Part shown: positions 1-10,089 of the stretch, one piece after another
Layout of the letters: each line of letters starts with the position of its first letter
Position numbering within the stretch: the first letter of the stretch is position 1
Origin: UBA964 sp037444685
GTDB lineage: Bacteria; Pseudomonadota; Gammaproteobacteria; Steroidobacterales; Steroidobacteraceae
Assembly (NCBI GenBank): GCA_037444685.1
Contig: JBBILX010000001.1
Coordinates: forward strand, 248,001 to 312,000
Reading direction: 5' to 3'
Length of the DNA: 64,000 nt
Notes under the pieces: generated by a model
Told to the model about the DNA's origin: nothing
Seen by the model: only the letters and a program-made list of their open reading frames with translations
Database searches by the model: none
Translations under genes and position numbers: made by a program

Positions 1-422
1 ACGGGCAGTCCGTCGGCGAGCATCACCATGTCCGGATACGAGACCCAGTACGGCGACGGGATGATCGCCTCGTCACCGGGATCGAGCACGGCCATGCAGA
101 GGTTGTAGAGCGTCTGCTTGGCGCCGGTCGAGACCAGCACCTGATCGCGCGCGTAGCGCAGGCCGTTGTCGCGCTCGAACTTGGCGATGATCGCATCCTT
201 GAGTTCGGGGATGCCACCGACATCGGTATATCGCGTGAAGCCGGCCTCGATTGCGGCAATGCCGGCCGCTGCAATGTGCGCGGGCGTGTCGAAGTCGGGC
301 TCACCGGCCGAGAGGCTGATGATGTCCCGACCCTCGGCTCGAAGCTGCGCCGCGCGGGCAGTCATCGCGAGGGTCGGGGAGGGCTTGACGCGCTGGATGC
401 GTCGGGCGACTGCGAGGTTCAC
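1..422 (-). CDS. Class I/II pyridoxal-phosphate aminotransferase (aspartate aminotransferase-like), 5' part only
   Basis: Reading the minus strand from a GTG at 420-422 gives about 140 codons that run off the left edge. The N-terminal part contains SLSAGEPDFDTPAHIAAA, then a GFTRYTDVGGIPELKDAI stretch, then VSTGAKQTLYNLCMAVLDPG and IIPSPYWVSYPDMV. These are hallmarks of the aspartate aminotransferase Ib subfamily (PLP-dependent fold type I), which exchanges amino groups between aspartate or an aromatic amino acid and 2-oxoglutarate in the cytoplasm. The PLP-binding lysine lies in the missing part, so substrate specificity cannot be judged. It is divergent from uvrB. The GTG start is the only one fitting the conserved N-terminus; there is no strong Shine-Dalgarno. 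Confidence 0.85.
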   Translation of the reverse strand, partial: MNLAVARRIQRVKPSPTLAMTARAAQLRAEGRDIISLSAGEPDFDTPAHIAAAGIAAIEAGFTRYTDVGGIPELKDAIIAKFERDNGLRYARDQVLVSTGAKQTLYNLCMAVLDPGDEAIIPSPYWVSYPDMVMLADGLP

Positions 423-473
423 GGTGACTATACTAATCGATCACCGTCCACTCGCGCCGAGACACCGCCGACA
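423..473. promoter_or_regulatory. Short divergent intergenic region with candidate -10 element
   Basis: Only 51 bases separate the divergent aminotransferase and uvrB starts. TATACT at 429-434 resembles a sigma-70 -10 box for uvrB, and its near-palindromic surroundings give TAGTAT on the other strand. No good -35 box is visible at the right spacing, and no CTGT-N8-ACAG LexA box is seen although uvrB is SOS-controlled in enterobacteria. This is a weak call. Confidence 0.3.
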
Positions 474-2555
<2,082 letters not shown>

Positions 2556-2617
2556 TGGGCGGACGCCCGACCGCGCGAGGCACGTCCGGCCAAGCCCTTG
2601 ATCTGCAGCGTTTTCGC

Positions 2618-2646
2618 TTGCGCCGAAACCGCGGCTTCGGTATCTT
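2618..2646 (+). promoter_or_regulatory. Sigma-70 promoter of tRNA-Val
   Basis: TTGCGC at 2618-2623 and TATCTT at 2641-2646 are separated by exactly 17 bases. The predicted start near 2653 is about 10 bases before the mature tRNA 5' end, which is normal for a tRNA transcription unit. The surrounding sequence has no open reading frame. Confidence 0.65.
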
Positions 2647-2662
2647 TCGCGGCCTTTTCCGC

Positions 2663-2737
2663 AGGCGCGTAGCTCAGTGGTAGAGCATCACCTTGACATG
2701 GTGGTGGTCGGTGGTTCGATCCCACTCGCGCCTACCA
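2663..2737 (+). tRNA. tRNA-Val (anticodon GAC)
   Basis: A complete 75-base cloverleaf. The acceptor stem AGGCGCG (2663-2669) pairs with CGCGCCT (2727-2733), followed by discriminator A and an encoded CCA. The anticodon stem TCACC/GGTGG closes the loop TTGACAT, giving anticodon GAC, which reads GUC/GUU valine codons. The T-loop is TTCGATC. It has its own promoter and terminator, so it is an independent unit between uvrB and thrS. Confidence 0.95.
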
Positions 2738-2746
2738 GATCCGAAG

Positions 2747-2780
2747 GAGGGCGCTTTCGCGCGGCGGAAGCGCCCTCTTT
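2747..2780 (+). terminator. Rho-independent terminator after tRNA-Val
   Basis: A 12-bp stem (2747-2758 pairing with 2766-2777, with one G-T pair) formed around GAGGGCGCTTTC and its complement closes a 7-base loop and is followed by a short TTT run. It lies 9 bases after the tRNA CCA and separates the tRNA from the thrS operon. Confidence 0.75.
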
Positions 2781-2810
2781 CGCTATGGCCGCAAGACGGA
2801 GCGAGGCGCG

Positions 2811-4739
2811 ATGCCCGTGATCACGCTGCCGGATGGCAGCCAGAAGACCTTCGCTGAACCCGTGACCGTCGAGGCGGTCGCGGCGAGCATTGGCGCCGGT
2901 CTGCGCAAGGCAGCACTGGCCGGACGGGTGGACGGGAGGCTCGTCGATACCTCGTTCGTCATCGATCGGGACGCGACCGTCTCGATCATCACCGACAAGT
3001 CGCCGGAAGCCCTCGAGATCGTTCGTCACTCGACCGCGCACCTGCTTGCGCAGGCCGTGCAGTCCCTGTTCCCGGACGCCCAGGTCACGATCGGCCCGGT
3101 CATCGAGGACGGCTTCTACTACGACTTTGCCTACAAGCGTCCGTTCACACCCGAGGACCTGGTCGCGATCGAACGGAAGATGATCGAACTCGCGAAAGCC
3201 GATCTGCCGGTTCGCCGTCGTGAGATGCCGCGCGACGAGGCGGTCCAGTTCTTCCGGAATCTCGGCGAGCACTACAAGGCCGAGATCATCGCCGGCATCC
3301 CCGCCAACGAACCGATTTCGTTGTACGGTCAGGGCGACTGGGTCGACCTCTGCCGCGGGCCCCACGTGCCATCAACCGGCCGCCTCAAGGTCTTCAAGCT
3401 CATGAAAGTGGCCGGCGCCTACTGGCGCGGCGATTCCCGCAACGAGATGCTGCAACGCATCTACGGCACGGCCTGGCTCAACGAGAAGGATCTCAAGGAC
3501 TATCTGACGCGCCTCGAGGAGGCCGAGAAACGCGACCACCGGAAGATCGGTCGCGAACTCGACTTGTTCCACATGCAGGAAGAGGCGCCGGGCGCCGTGT
3601 TCTGGCACCCGAAGGGCTGGCGGATCCTCCAGACGCTGATCGCCTACATGCGAGAACGGCAGCAGGCCGCGGGGTTCGAGGAGGTCAACGGACCGGAGCT
3701 CATGGATCGCAGCCTCTGGGAGGCGTCGGGTCACTGGGCCACGTTCGGCGAGAACATGTACACGACCCAGACGCCGGACGAGCGCGTCTATGCGATCAAG
3801 CCGATGAACTGTCCGGGTCACGTGCAGATCTTCAAGCAGGGCATCCGCAGCTATCGCGACCTGCCGATCCGCTTCGCCGAGTTCGGCAAGGTGCATCGTT
3901 ACGAGCCCTCCGGAGCTCTGCATGGCCTGATGCGCGTGCGCGCATTCACGCAGGACGATGCGCACGTGTTCATCCCGGCCGGCGCGATCACCGACGAGTC
4001 GGTGCGAATCATCGATCTGTTGATGGGTATCTACCGCGACTTCGGCTTCGACGACGTGCAGGTGAAATTCGCGGACCGGCCTGCCAAGCGTGTGGGAGCC
4101 GACGAGATCTGGGACCAGGCCGAGCGGGCGCTGCAGGAGGCCGCCCGCGCCGCCGGCATCGACTGCGCATACAACCAGGGCGAAGGCGCATTCTATGGCC
4201 CCAAACTCGAGTTCCACCTGCGCGATGCGATCGGCCGGACCTGGCAGTGCGGGACTCTGCAGGTGGATCTCAACATGCCGGCCCGTCTCGGCGCCCACTA
4301 CATCGACGAGCACGGCCAGAAGCAGACGCCGGTCATGCTGCATCGGGCGATCTTCGGCTCGCTAGAACGCTTCTTCGGCATCCTGCTCGAACACCACGCC
4401 GGCCGGCTGCCCGCCTGGCTCGCACCGGTCCAGGCCGTCGTCATGACGATCACGGACCGGCAGGCCGATTACGTGGCCAAATCGGCGCAATTCCTTAAGA
4501 ATCAGGGGGTTCGAGTCGAAGCCGACTTGCGCAACGAGAAGGTCGGCTATAAGATTCGCGAACACACGCTGCAACGCGTGCCCTACCTATTGGTGGCAGG
4601 CGACAAGGAAGTAGCAGCGGGTCTCGTATCCGTGCGCACTCGTAGCGGCAAGGATCTGGGCACGATGTCGCTGCAATCCTTCGTGGATCGTCTGCGCGTC
4701 GAGCTCGACAGCCGCGGGCGCCAGACTTTGGAGGATTGA
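2811..4739 (+). CDS. thrS: Threonyl-tRNA synthetase
   Basis: This 642-residue class II synthetase charges tRNA-Thr. The N-terminal TGS domain covers about residues 1-62. The editing-domain motif HSTAH is at residues 73-77, used to hydrolyse Ser-tRNA-Thr. The catalytic core carries the zinc-site motif KPMNCPGH and motif-2 segment RYEPSGALHGLMRVR, and the C-terminal anticodon domain covers roughly the last 110 residues. Length matches E. coli ThrS. It is the first gene of the thrS-infC-rpmI-rplT-pheS-pheT-ihfA block. Its stop codon (4737-4739) is in the same frame as infC, whose Shine-Dalgarno lies within the last thrS codons. Confidence 0.98.
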   Translation: MPVITLPDGSQKTFAEPVTVEAVAASIGAGLRKAALAGRVDGRLVDTSFVIDRDATVSIITDKSPEALEIVRHSTAHLLAQAVQSLFPDAQVTIGPVIEDGFYYDFAYKRPFTPEDLVAIERKMIELAKADLPVRRREMPRDEAVQFFRNLGEHYKAEIIAGIPANEPISLYGQGDWVDLCRGPHVPSTGRLKVFKLMKVAGAYWRGDSRNEMLQRIYGTAWLNEKDLKDYLTRLEEAEKRDHRKIGRELDLFHMQEEAPGAVFWHPKGWRILQTLIAYMRERQQAAGFEEVNGPELMDRSLWEASGHWATFGENMYTTQTPDERVYAIKPMNCPGHVQIFKQGIRSYRDLPIRFAEFGKVHRYEPSGALHGLMRVRAFTQDDAHVFIPAGAITDESVRIIDLLMGIYRDFGFDDVQVKFADRPAKRVGADEIWDQAERALQEAARAAGIDCAYNQGEGAFYGPKLEFHLRDAIGRTWQCGTLQVDLNMPARLGAHYIDEHGQKQTPVMLHRAIFGSLERFFGILLEHHAGRLPAWLAPVQAVVMTITDRQADYVAKSAQFLKNQGVRVEADLRNEKVGYKIREHTLQRVPYLLVAGDKEVAAGLVSVRTRSGKDLGTMSLQSFVDRLRVELDSRGRQTLED

Positions 4740-4745
4740 CTTATC
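4730..4745 (+). promoter_or_regulatory. infC translation start region with AUC start codon
   Basis: GGAGG at 4730-4734 sits in the last codons of thrS, 8 bases before ATC at 4743-4745. No ATG, GTG or TTG lies in frame between the thrS stop (4737-4739) and the conserved IF3 N-terminus. Rare start codons of the AUU/AUC type are known for infC and let IF3 repress its own translation, because IF3 rejects non-canonical starts. Seen: spacing and codon. Inferred: autoregulation. Confidence 0.75.
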
Positions 4746-5264
4746 TCGACTGCAACCAAGCGCATTCGGCGCAACGAGGAGATCACGGCCCCGCAGGTGC
4801 GCGTGATCGCGGCGGACGGATCCCAGGCAGGCATCATGACCCGTTTCGAGGCTCTCCAGCTCGCCAACTCGAGTGAACTCGACCTCGTCGAAGTGTCCCC
4901 GATGGCCGACCCGCCCGTCGTGCGCATCATGGACTTCGGGAAGTTCCTCTTCGAGCAGAAGAAGAAGACCCACAGTGCGCAGAGGAAGCAGAAGCAGCAG
5001 CAAGTCAAGGAAGTGAAGTTTCGTCCGAGCACGGAAGAAGGTGACTATCAGGTTAAGCTACGCAACCTGATCCGCTTCCTGACGGACGGCGACAAGGCCA
5101 AGGTGACCCTGCGGTTCCGAGGCCGTGAGATGGTGCATCAGGAGATCGGACGCAAGCTCCTCGCCAGGGTGGCGGCCGACCTCGCGAACTTCGCGACGGT
5201 CGAACAGCACCCCCAGATGGAGGGCAGGCAGATGGTCATGATGTTTGCACCGAAAAAGAAGTGA
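4743..5264 (+). CDS. infC: Translation initiation factor IF-3
   Basis: A protein of 173 residues that binds the 30S subunit, blocks 50S joining and checks start-codon and initiator-tRNA pairing. The N-domain begins with TKRIRRNEEITAPQVRVI. The family block GDYQVKLRNLIRFL precedes the C-domain segment GDKAKVTLRFRGREM, and the protein ends in APKKK, all typical of IF3. Starting instead at the GTG at 4797 would delete the conserved RNEEI segment, so the AUC at 4743 is preferred. It is 3 bases downstream of thrS and followed by rpmI. Confidence 0.95.
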   Translation: MSTATKRIRRNEEITAPQVRVIAADGSQAGIMTRFEALQLANSSELDLVEVSPMADPPVVRIMDFGKFLFEQKKKTHSAQRKQKQQQVKEVKFRPSTEEGDYQVKLRNLIRFLTDGDKAKVTLRFRGREMVHQEIGRKLLARVAADLANFATVEQHPQMEGRQMVMMFAPKKK

Positions 5265-5292
5265 TCCTCGGCGCGAGTCGAGGGTTCCGCCC

Positions 5293-5330
5293 GTAGCGGT
5301 CCGCTCCGGTGGACCTGCGACCGGGGCTAC
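5293..5330 (+). promoter_or_regulatory. Structured leader before rpmI, candidate L20 autoregulatory site
   Basis: In the 82-base infC-rpmI gap, GTAGC (5293-5297) can pair with GCTAC (5326-5330), enclosing GGTCC (5298-5302), which can pair with GGACC (5311-5315). Alternative pairings exist: GGTC with GACC at 5319-5322, and CCGGT at 5306-5310 with ACCGG at 5320-5324. The competing helices end just before the rpmI Shine-Dalgarno AGGAG. In E. coli, L20 binds the rpmI leader to repress the rpmI-rplT genes; that this leader does the same is inference. Confidence 0.4.
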
Positions 5331-5346
5331 AAAACAGGAGTCTGAC

Positions 5347-5550
5347 ATGCCCAAGTTGAAGACCAACCGGGCCGCGGCGAAGCGTTTCCGCAAGACTGCC
5401 AAGGGCTTCAAGTCCTATTCGGCAGGCCGCCGGCACAACCTCGGCCACAAGCCGCGCAAGACCAAACGTCAGCTGCGCTCGGGCGGATCGAGCCTCGTGC
5501 ACGAGAGCGATGTCGGTCGCCTCGTCCAGTTGCTGCCGCATCTCAAGTAA
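5347..5550 (+). CDS. rpmI: 50S ribosomal protein L35
   Basis: This 67-residue, very basic protein starts MPKLKTNRAAAKRFRKT and contains GRRHNLGHKPRKTKRQLR, the standard L35 pattern. It is a component of the large ribosomal subunit. An AGGAG motif lies 7 bases before the ATG. It lies between infC and rplT as in most bacteria, and is probably co-translated with rplT. Confidence 0.97.
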   Translation: MPKLKTNRAAAKRFRKTAKGFKSYSAGRRHNLGHKPRKTKRQLRSGGSSLVHESDVGRLVQLLPHLK

Positions 5551-5568
5551 TCGAGCGAGGACCAGAGC

Positions 5569-5931
5569 ATGGCAAGAGTGAAGCGCGGCGTCACCGCAGG
5601 GCGACGCCACAAGAAGGTCCTCGGCAAGGCCAAGGGCTACTACAACGCACGGCGGAAGGTCTACCGCGCAGCGAAGCAGGCGGTCATCAAGGCCGGCCAG
5701 TATGCGTACCGCGGTCGCCGGCTCAAGAAGCGCGATTTCCGCGCGCTGTGGATCCAGCGCATCAATGCGGCGGCACGCGTGCACGGCCTGTCCTACAGCC
5801 GCATGATCAGCGGGCTCAAGAAGGCGGCCATCGAGATTGACCGCAAGATGCTCGCCGACATCGCCGTTCACGACGAGGCGGCATTCGCGGTTCTCGCGGG
5901 CAAGGTCAAGGCAGCGCTAGGCACCGCCTGA
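5569..5931 (+). CDS. rplT: 50S ribosomal protein L20
   Basis: This 120-residue protein binds 23S rRNA early in 50S assembly. It shows the family start MARVKRGVTAGRRHKKVLGK and the conserved block RDFRALWIQRINAAARVHGL. The basic N-terminal extension and the globular C-domain are both complete. L20 is the usual autogenous repressor of rpmI-rplT, and a structured leader candidate exists upstream of rpmI. It starts 18 bases after rpmI. Confidence 0.98.
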   Translation: MARVKRGVTAGRRHKKVLGKAKGYYNARRKVYRAAKQAVIKAGQYAYRGRRLKKRDFRALWIQRINAAARVHGLSYSRMISGLKKAAIEIDRKMLADIAVHDEAAFAVLAGKVKAALGTA

Positions 5932-5947
5932 AGCCGAGATCGCGACG

Positions 5948-7000
5948 ATGAGCGATCTCGCGTCCCTGACGGCGCAGGCACTCGAGGAAGTGGCCGCGAG
6001 CGGCGAGCTCGCGGCTCTCGACGCCGTGCGCGTCCGCTGGCTCGGCCGGAAGGGGCTGCTCACCGAGCGGCTCAAGTCGCTCGGCAGTCTGCCGGCGGCG
6101 GAGCGGCCGGCGGCCGGTGCACGCATCAACGAAGCGAAGCAGCGGGTCCAGGAGGCGCTCGACGCGCGCCAGCGGGAGCTCGAGCAGGCCGCGATCGCCG
6201 AGGCCCTCGAGTCCGGGCGCATCGACGTGACGCAGCCGGGGCGCGGCGAGGCGCAGGGTGGACTGCATCCGGTGACCAAGGCGCGGCTGCGCATGGAGAC
6301 GCTGTGCCGCGAGGCCGGGTTTTCGATCGCCTCGGGTCCGGAGATCGAGGACGACTTCCACAACTTCACGGCGCTGAACATCCCCGCGGATCATCCGGCC
6401 CGTGCGATGCACGACACGTTCTACTTCGGGGACGGCCGGCTGCTGCGCACGCACACCTCACCGGTACAGGTGCGGGCGCTGCGCGCAGCGGCCGCGAGTG
6501 CCGGATCCGGTGACGCGCCGCGGCTGCCGCTCGCGATCGTCGCGCCCGGGCGGGTCTACCGCTGCGACTACGACATGACCCACTCGCCAATGTTCCACCA
6601 GCTCGAGGGGCTGCTCGTCGACGAGAACGTCAGTTTCGGTCACCTGAAGGCCATCCTGCGCGGTTTCATGGAAGCGTTCTTCGAGCGGCCGCTGCGGATG
6701 CGCCTGCGTCCCTCGTACTTTCCGTTCACCGAGCCCTCGGCCGAGGTCGACATCTCCTGCGTGTTCTGCGGCGGGGAAGGGTGCCGGGTCTGCAAGCAGA
6801 CCGGCTGGCTCGAGGTCGCGGGTTGCGGTCTCGTGCATCCGCACGTGCTGACCGCCTGCGGCATCGATGCGGAGCGCTGGACGGGCTACGCGTTCGGACT
6901 CGGCATCGAGCGGCTCGCGATGCTGCGCTACGGCGTCGACGACCTGCGACTGTTCTTCGAGAACGACGTGCGCTTCCTGCGCCAGTTCCGCTCGCTATGA
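5948..7000 (+). CDS. pheS: Phenylalanyl-tRNA synthetase alpha subunit
   Basis: This 350-residue catalytic subunit works with PheT in an alpha2-beta2 enzyme. An N-terminal coiled coil spans about residues 1-85. Motif regions include FHNFTALNIPADHPARAMHD (about 138-156), HTSPVQVRAL and the final GLGIERLAMLRYGVDDLR. Between FPFTEPSAEVDIS and GWLEVAGCGLVHP there is a four-cysteine cluster (C271, C274, C279, C282; CxxC-x4-CxxC) that looks like a small metal-binding knuckle and makes the protein longer than E. coli PheS; similar inserts occur in other bacterial PheS. The stop overlaps the pheT start (ATGA). No pheM-like attenuator leader fits in the 16-base gap upstream. Confidence 0.97.
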   Translation: MSDLASLTAQALEEVAASGELAALDAVRVRWLGRKGLLTERLKSLGSLPAAERPAAGARINEAKQRVQEALDARQRELEQAAIAEALESGRIDVTQPGRGEAQGGLHPVTKARLRMETLCREAGFSIASGPEIEDDFHNFTALNIPADHPARAMHDTFYFGDGRLLRTHTSPVQVRALRAAAASAGSGDAPRLPLAIVAPGRVYRCDYDMTHSPMFHQLEGLLVDENVSFGHLKAILRGFMEAFFERPLRMRLRPSYFPFTEPSAEVDISCVFCGGEGCRVCKQTGWLEVAGCGLVHPHVLTACGIDAERWTGYAFGLGIERLAMLRYGVDDLRLFFENDVRFLRQFRSL

Positions 7001-9378
7001 AGATCCCGCTGCAGTGGCTGCGCGAGTGGGTGGACGTACCCTGGCCCGCCGCCGAGCTCGGCGCGCGCCTGACCATGGCGGGTTTCGAGCTCGAGTCGCT
7101 CGCGCCGGCCGCACCGGCCTTTTGCGGCGTCGTCGTAGGCGAGATCGTCTCGGCCGAGCCTCATCCGCAGGCCGACAAGCTCAAGGTCTGTCGCGTGGCG
7201 ATCGGCGGCGGCGAGACGTTGCAGATCGTCTGCGGCGCGAGCAATGCGCGGGCCGGCGTCAAGAGCGCGCTCGCACGCGTCGGCGCCGAGTTGCCTGGCG
7301 GACTTGCGATCAAGGCCGCGAAGCTACGCGGCGTCGAGTCGTTCGGCATGCTCTGTTCGGCCCGCGAGCTCGGTCTGTCCGATCCGTCGGAGGGTATCCT
7401 GGAGCTGCCCGAAGAGCTGCCGCCAGGTGCCGATCTGCGCGAGGCGCTCGCTCTCGACGACACGATTCTGGATCTGGCGATCACGCCGAATCGCGGCGAT
7501 GCGATGTCCGTGCTCGGAATCGCGCGCGAGGTCGCGGCGCTCACCGGCCGGCCGCTGCGCGGCCCGCTGTTGCGGCCCGTGCCGGCGTCCGCCGGACTGC
7601 GTCACGCCGTGCATCTCGACGCCGCGGCGGCGTGCCCGCGCTTCGTCGGCCGCGTCGTCAGTGGCATCGACAACCGCTGTGTCTCGCCGTGGTGGCTTCG
7701 AGAGCGGCTGCGGCGCGCCGGTCAACGCCCGATTTCGCCGGTCGTCGACGTCACCAATCTCGTGATGCTCGAGCTCGGTCAACCGATGCACGCCTACGAT
7801 CGCGGAAAACTGGCGGGCGACATCCGGGTGCGTCATGCCGCAGACGGCGAGACTTGCCTGCTGCTCGATGGACGCGCGATCGCGCTCGAACACGACGTGC
7901 TCGTGATCGCGGACGCCGCGGGGCCCGTCGGTCTCGCCGGCATCATGGGTGCACAGCGCACGGCCGTTTCCGCCGATACGGGCGAGGTCCTTCTCGAGGT
8001 GGCTTGGTTCGCGCCCGGCGCGATCGCCGGGCGCGGACGGCGCTTCGGCCTGAGCACGGACGCGAGTCAGCGCTTCGAGCGTGGGGTCGACCCCGAGCTG
8101 TCGGTGCGCGCGATCGAGCGTGCCACCGAGCTGCTGCTCGAGGTGGCCGGAGGCGTCGCGGGACCCGTGGTCGTCACCGAGCACGCGGCCGCACTGCCAC
8201 CCCTGCGCCGCGTCCGGCTGCGCCGCTCGCAGATCCGCCGCTTCCTCGGCCTCGATCTCGAAGCCACCCGCGTACGCGGACTGCTCGAGTCGCTCGGCAT
8301 GAGCGTCGCCGAGCACGTCGATGGCTGGGAGGTGACGGCCCCGAGTCACCGGTTCGACATCGCCATCGAGCGCGACTTGATCGAGGAGCTTGCGCGTCTC
8401 GTTGGCTATGAGCAGATTCCGGAGGTCGATGCAACGCTCGTGCAGCGGTTCCGGGCGCTGCCGGAACGCGAGCCACGCGAGCAGCGACTCCTCGACCTGC
8501 TGGCGGCACGCGGTTACCACGAGGCGATCCACTTCGCGTTCGCGGACCCGGCACTGCAGTCGCGCCTGCTGCCGGAATCGCGCGCACTCGCGCTGGCCAA
8601 TCCCATCTCCAGCGACCTCGCCGTCATGCGGGTATCGCTCTGGCCCGGGCTCGTCCGCAGCCTGCTCGAAAACCAGCGCCGGCAGCAGGACCGCGTGCGG
8701 CTGTTCGAGCACGGTGTCGTCTTCGTCGGCGAGGCCGGCGAACGGGAGCGCGCTCGTCTGGCAGGCGTGATCGCCGGTTCGCGCTGGCCAGAACAGTGGG
8801 GCGCCAGCCGAGAGATCGCGGACTACTATGACGCACGCGCGGATCTCGAGGCGCTGTTCAGCCTCACTGGAGAGCTGGACTCATTCGAGTTCGTCGCAGA
8901 CTCCTCGGCGCCGGCCTGCCTGCATCCCGGGCGCTGCGCGCAAATCCGACGCCGTGGCCAGCCGGTCGGTTGGCTTGGCGAGATGCACCCGGAGCGGGTG
9001 CGCGAACTCGGTTTGACATGTGCGCCGGTGCTCTGGGAGATCGATTGGCAGGACGCGTTGCAGGTGCAGGCGCGTGCCTACCGTGCCGTGTCGCGTCAAC
9101 CGCAGGTGCGGCGCGATCTGGCCATCGTCGTCGATGAGAACGTACCTTTCAGCGCGATTCACGAACGTGTAACCTTGATTGGGTCGAGTCTGCTGCGCGA
9201 ACTCCGACTATTCGACGTATACCGAGGGAAGGGCGTTGAGAAAGATCGAAAAAGTGTAGCTATCGGCTTGATTTTTCAGGATGATTCTCGCACCCTGACC
9301 GATGAGGACGCGGACCGGCTCGTGGCCGCGATCTGTGCGGACCTGGCGGCGAGTTTCTCGGCGAAAATAAGACAATAA
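6997..9378 (+). CDS. pheT: Phenylalanyl-tRNA synthetase beta subunit
   Basis: This 793-residue subunit starts MKIPLQWLREWVDVPW, the conserved PheT N-terminus, at an ATG overlapping the pheS stop. Domains in order are an EMAP-like tRNA-binding domain (about 40-150, with PHPQADKLKVCRV), the B3/B4 editing domain (about 210-390), the B5 domain (about 400-475), a catalytic-like core, and the C-terminal ferredoxin-fold anticodon-binding domain (last ~95 residues, with SRQPQVRRDLAIVVDE). The B3/B4 domain clears Tyr-tRNA-Phe. The length is close to that of E. coli PheT. Confidence 0.97.
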   Translation: MKIPLQWLREWVDVPWPAAELGARLTMAGFELESLAPAAPAFCGVVVGEIVSAEPHPQADKLKVCRVAIGGGETLQIVCGASNARAGVKSALARVGAELPGGLAIKAAKLRGVESFGMLCSARELGLSDPSEGILELPEELPPGADLREALALDDTILDLAITPNRGDAMSVLGIAREVAALTGRPLRGPLLRPVPASAGLRHAVHLDAAAACPRFVGRVVSGIDNRCVSPWWLRERLRRAGQRPISPVVDVTNLVMLELGQPMHAYDRGKLAGDIRVRHAADGETCLLLDGRAIALEHDVLVIADAAGPVGLAGIMGAQRTAVSADTGEVLLEVAWFAPGAIAGRGRRFGLSTDASQRFERGVDPELSVRAIERATELLLEVAGGVAGPVVVTEHAAALPPLRRVRLRRSQIRRFLGLDLEATRVRGLLESLGMSVAEHVDGWEVTAPSHRFDIAIERDLIEELARLVGYEQIPEVDATLVQRFRALPEREPREQRLLDLLAARGYHEAIHFAFADPALQSRLLPESRALALANPISSDLAVMRVSLWPGLVRSLLENQRRQQDRVRLFEHGVVFVGEAGERERARLAGVIAGSRWPEQWGASREIADYYDARADLEALFSLTGELDSFEFVADSSAPACLHPGRCAQIRRRGQPVGWLGEMHPERVRELGLTCAPVLWEIDWQDALQVQARAYRAVSRQPQVRRDLAIVVDENVPFSAIHERVTLIGSSLLRELRLFDVYRGKGVEKDRKSVAIGLIFQDDSRTLTDEDADRLVAAICADLAASFSAKIRQ

Positions 9379-9394
9379 GAAGGTTCGGGCAACC

Positions 9395-9694
9395 ATGGCG
9401 CTCACCAAAGCGGAGATGGCCGAAGCGCTGTTCAACCAACTCGGTCTGAACAAGCGCGAAGCCCGCGAGCTCGTCGACTTGTTCTTCGAGGAAGTGCGGA
9501 CGGCACTCGCCAATGGCGAGCAGGTCAAGCTGTCCGGCTTTGGCAACTTCGACCTGCGCGACAAGAATCAGCGGCCGGGCCGCAATCCGAAAACGGGCGA
9601 GGAGATCCCGATCAGCGCACGACGCGTCGTCACGTTCCGGCCGGGTCAGAAGCTCAAGGCGCGGGTCGAGGCCTATGCTGGAACCCAGGAATAA
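9395..9694 (+). CDS. ihfA: Integration host factor subunit alpha
   Basis: A 99-residue HU/IHF-family DNA-bending protein. It shows MALTKAEMAEALFNQLGLNKREA at the N-terminus and the beta-arm with RPGRNPKTGEEIPISARRVV, where the proline intercalates into DNA. It forms a heterodimer with IHF-beta. Its place after pheT is typical of gammaproteobacteria. IHF commonly bends DNA at sigma-54 promoters, several of which lie further along this window. Start 9395 has a good upstream AAGGTTC/GAAGG context. Its 3' end overlaps the next gene by 20 bases. Confidence 0.96.
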   Translation: MALTKAEMAEALFNQLGLNKREARELVDLFFEEVRTALANGEQVKLSGFGNFDLRDKNQRPGRNPKTGEEIPISARRVVTFRPGQKLKARVEAYAGTQE

Positions 9695-10031
9695 CGACGA
9701 GCTGCCACCGATTCCGGGCAAGCGCTACTTCACGATCGGTGAGGTCAGCGAACTGTGCGCGGTCAAACCGCATGTGCTGCGTTACTGGGAGCAGGAGTTT
9801 CCGCAACTCAAGCCCGTCAAGCGCCGCGGCAACCGTCGCTACTACCAGCGTCAGGACGTGCTCGTGATACGGCAGATCCGCAGCCTGCTGTACGAAGAGG
9901 GCTTCACCATCGGCGGCGCGCGCAACAAGCTGCAGGGCGAGGAGGCGCGCAGCGACGTCAGCCAGAGCCAGCAGATCGTCCGCCAGCTCCGTATCGAGCT
10001 CGAGGACGTGCTGCGTATCCTGCGCCGCTGA
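9675..10031 (+). CDS. MerR-family transcriptional regulator
   Basis: This 118-residue protein carries an N-terminal winged helix-turn-helix of the MerR type: KRYFTIGEVSELCAVKPHVL, then RYWEQEFPQLKPVKRRGNRR, then YYQRQDVLVIRQIRSLLYEE. A C-terminal helix (QQIVRQLRIELEDVLRIL) would form the dimer coiled coil. There are no cysteines suggesting metal sensing. This small MerR-like gene directly after ihfA is a conserved neighbour in gammaproteobacteria, but its targets are not known to me. Start 9675 (MLEPRNNDELP) is chosen because upstream codons lie in the ihfA shadow. Confidence 0.9.
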   Translation: MLEPRNNDELPPIPGKRYFTIGEVSELCAVKPHVLRYWEQEFPQLKPVKRRGNRRYYQRQDVLVIRQIRSLLYEEGFTIGGARNKLQGEEARSDVSQSQQIVRQLRIELEDVLRILRR

Positions 10032-10089
10032 TTTATCATCCGCGGCGGCGCCGGCCCCTCCCCAGTCGGCGCGTCTGCAGTACTCCGGT

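Noticed and set aside
5932..5947. Possible pheM-type attenuator before pheS
   Set aside because: Only 16 bases separate rplT and pheS, with no Phe-rich leader peptide or terminator hairpin.
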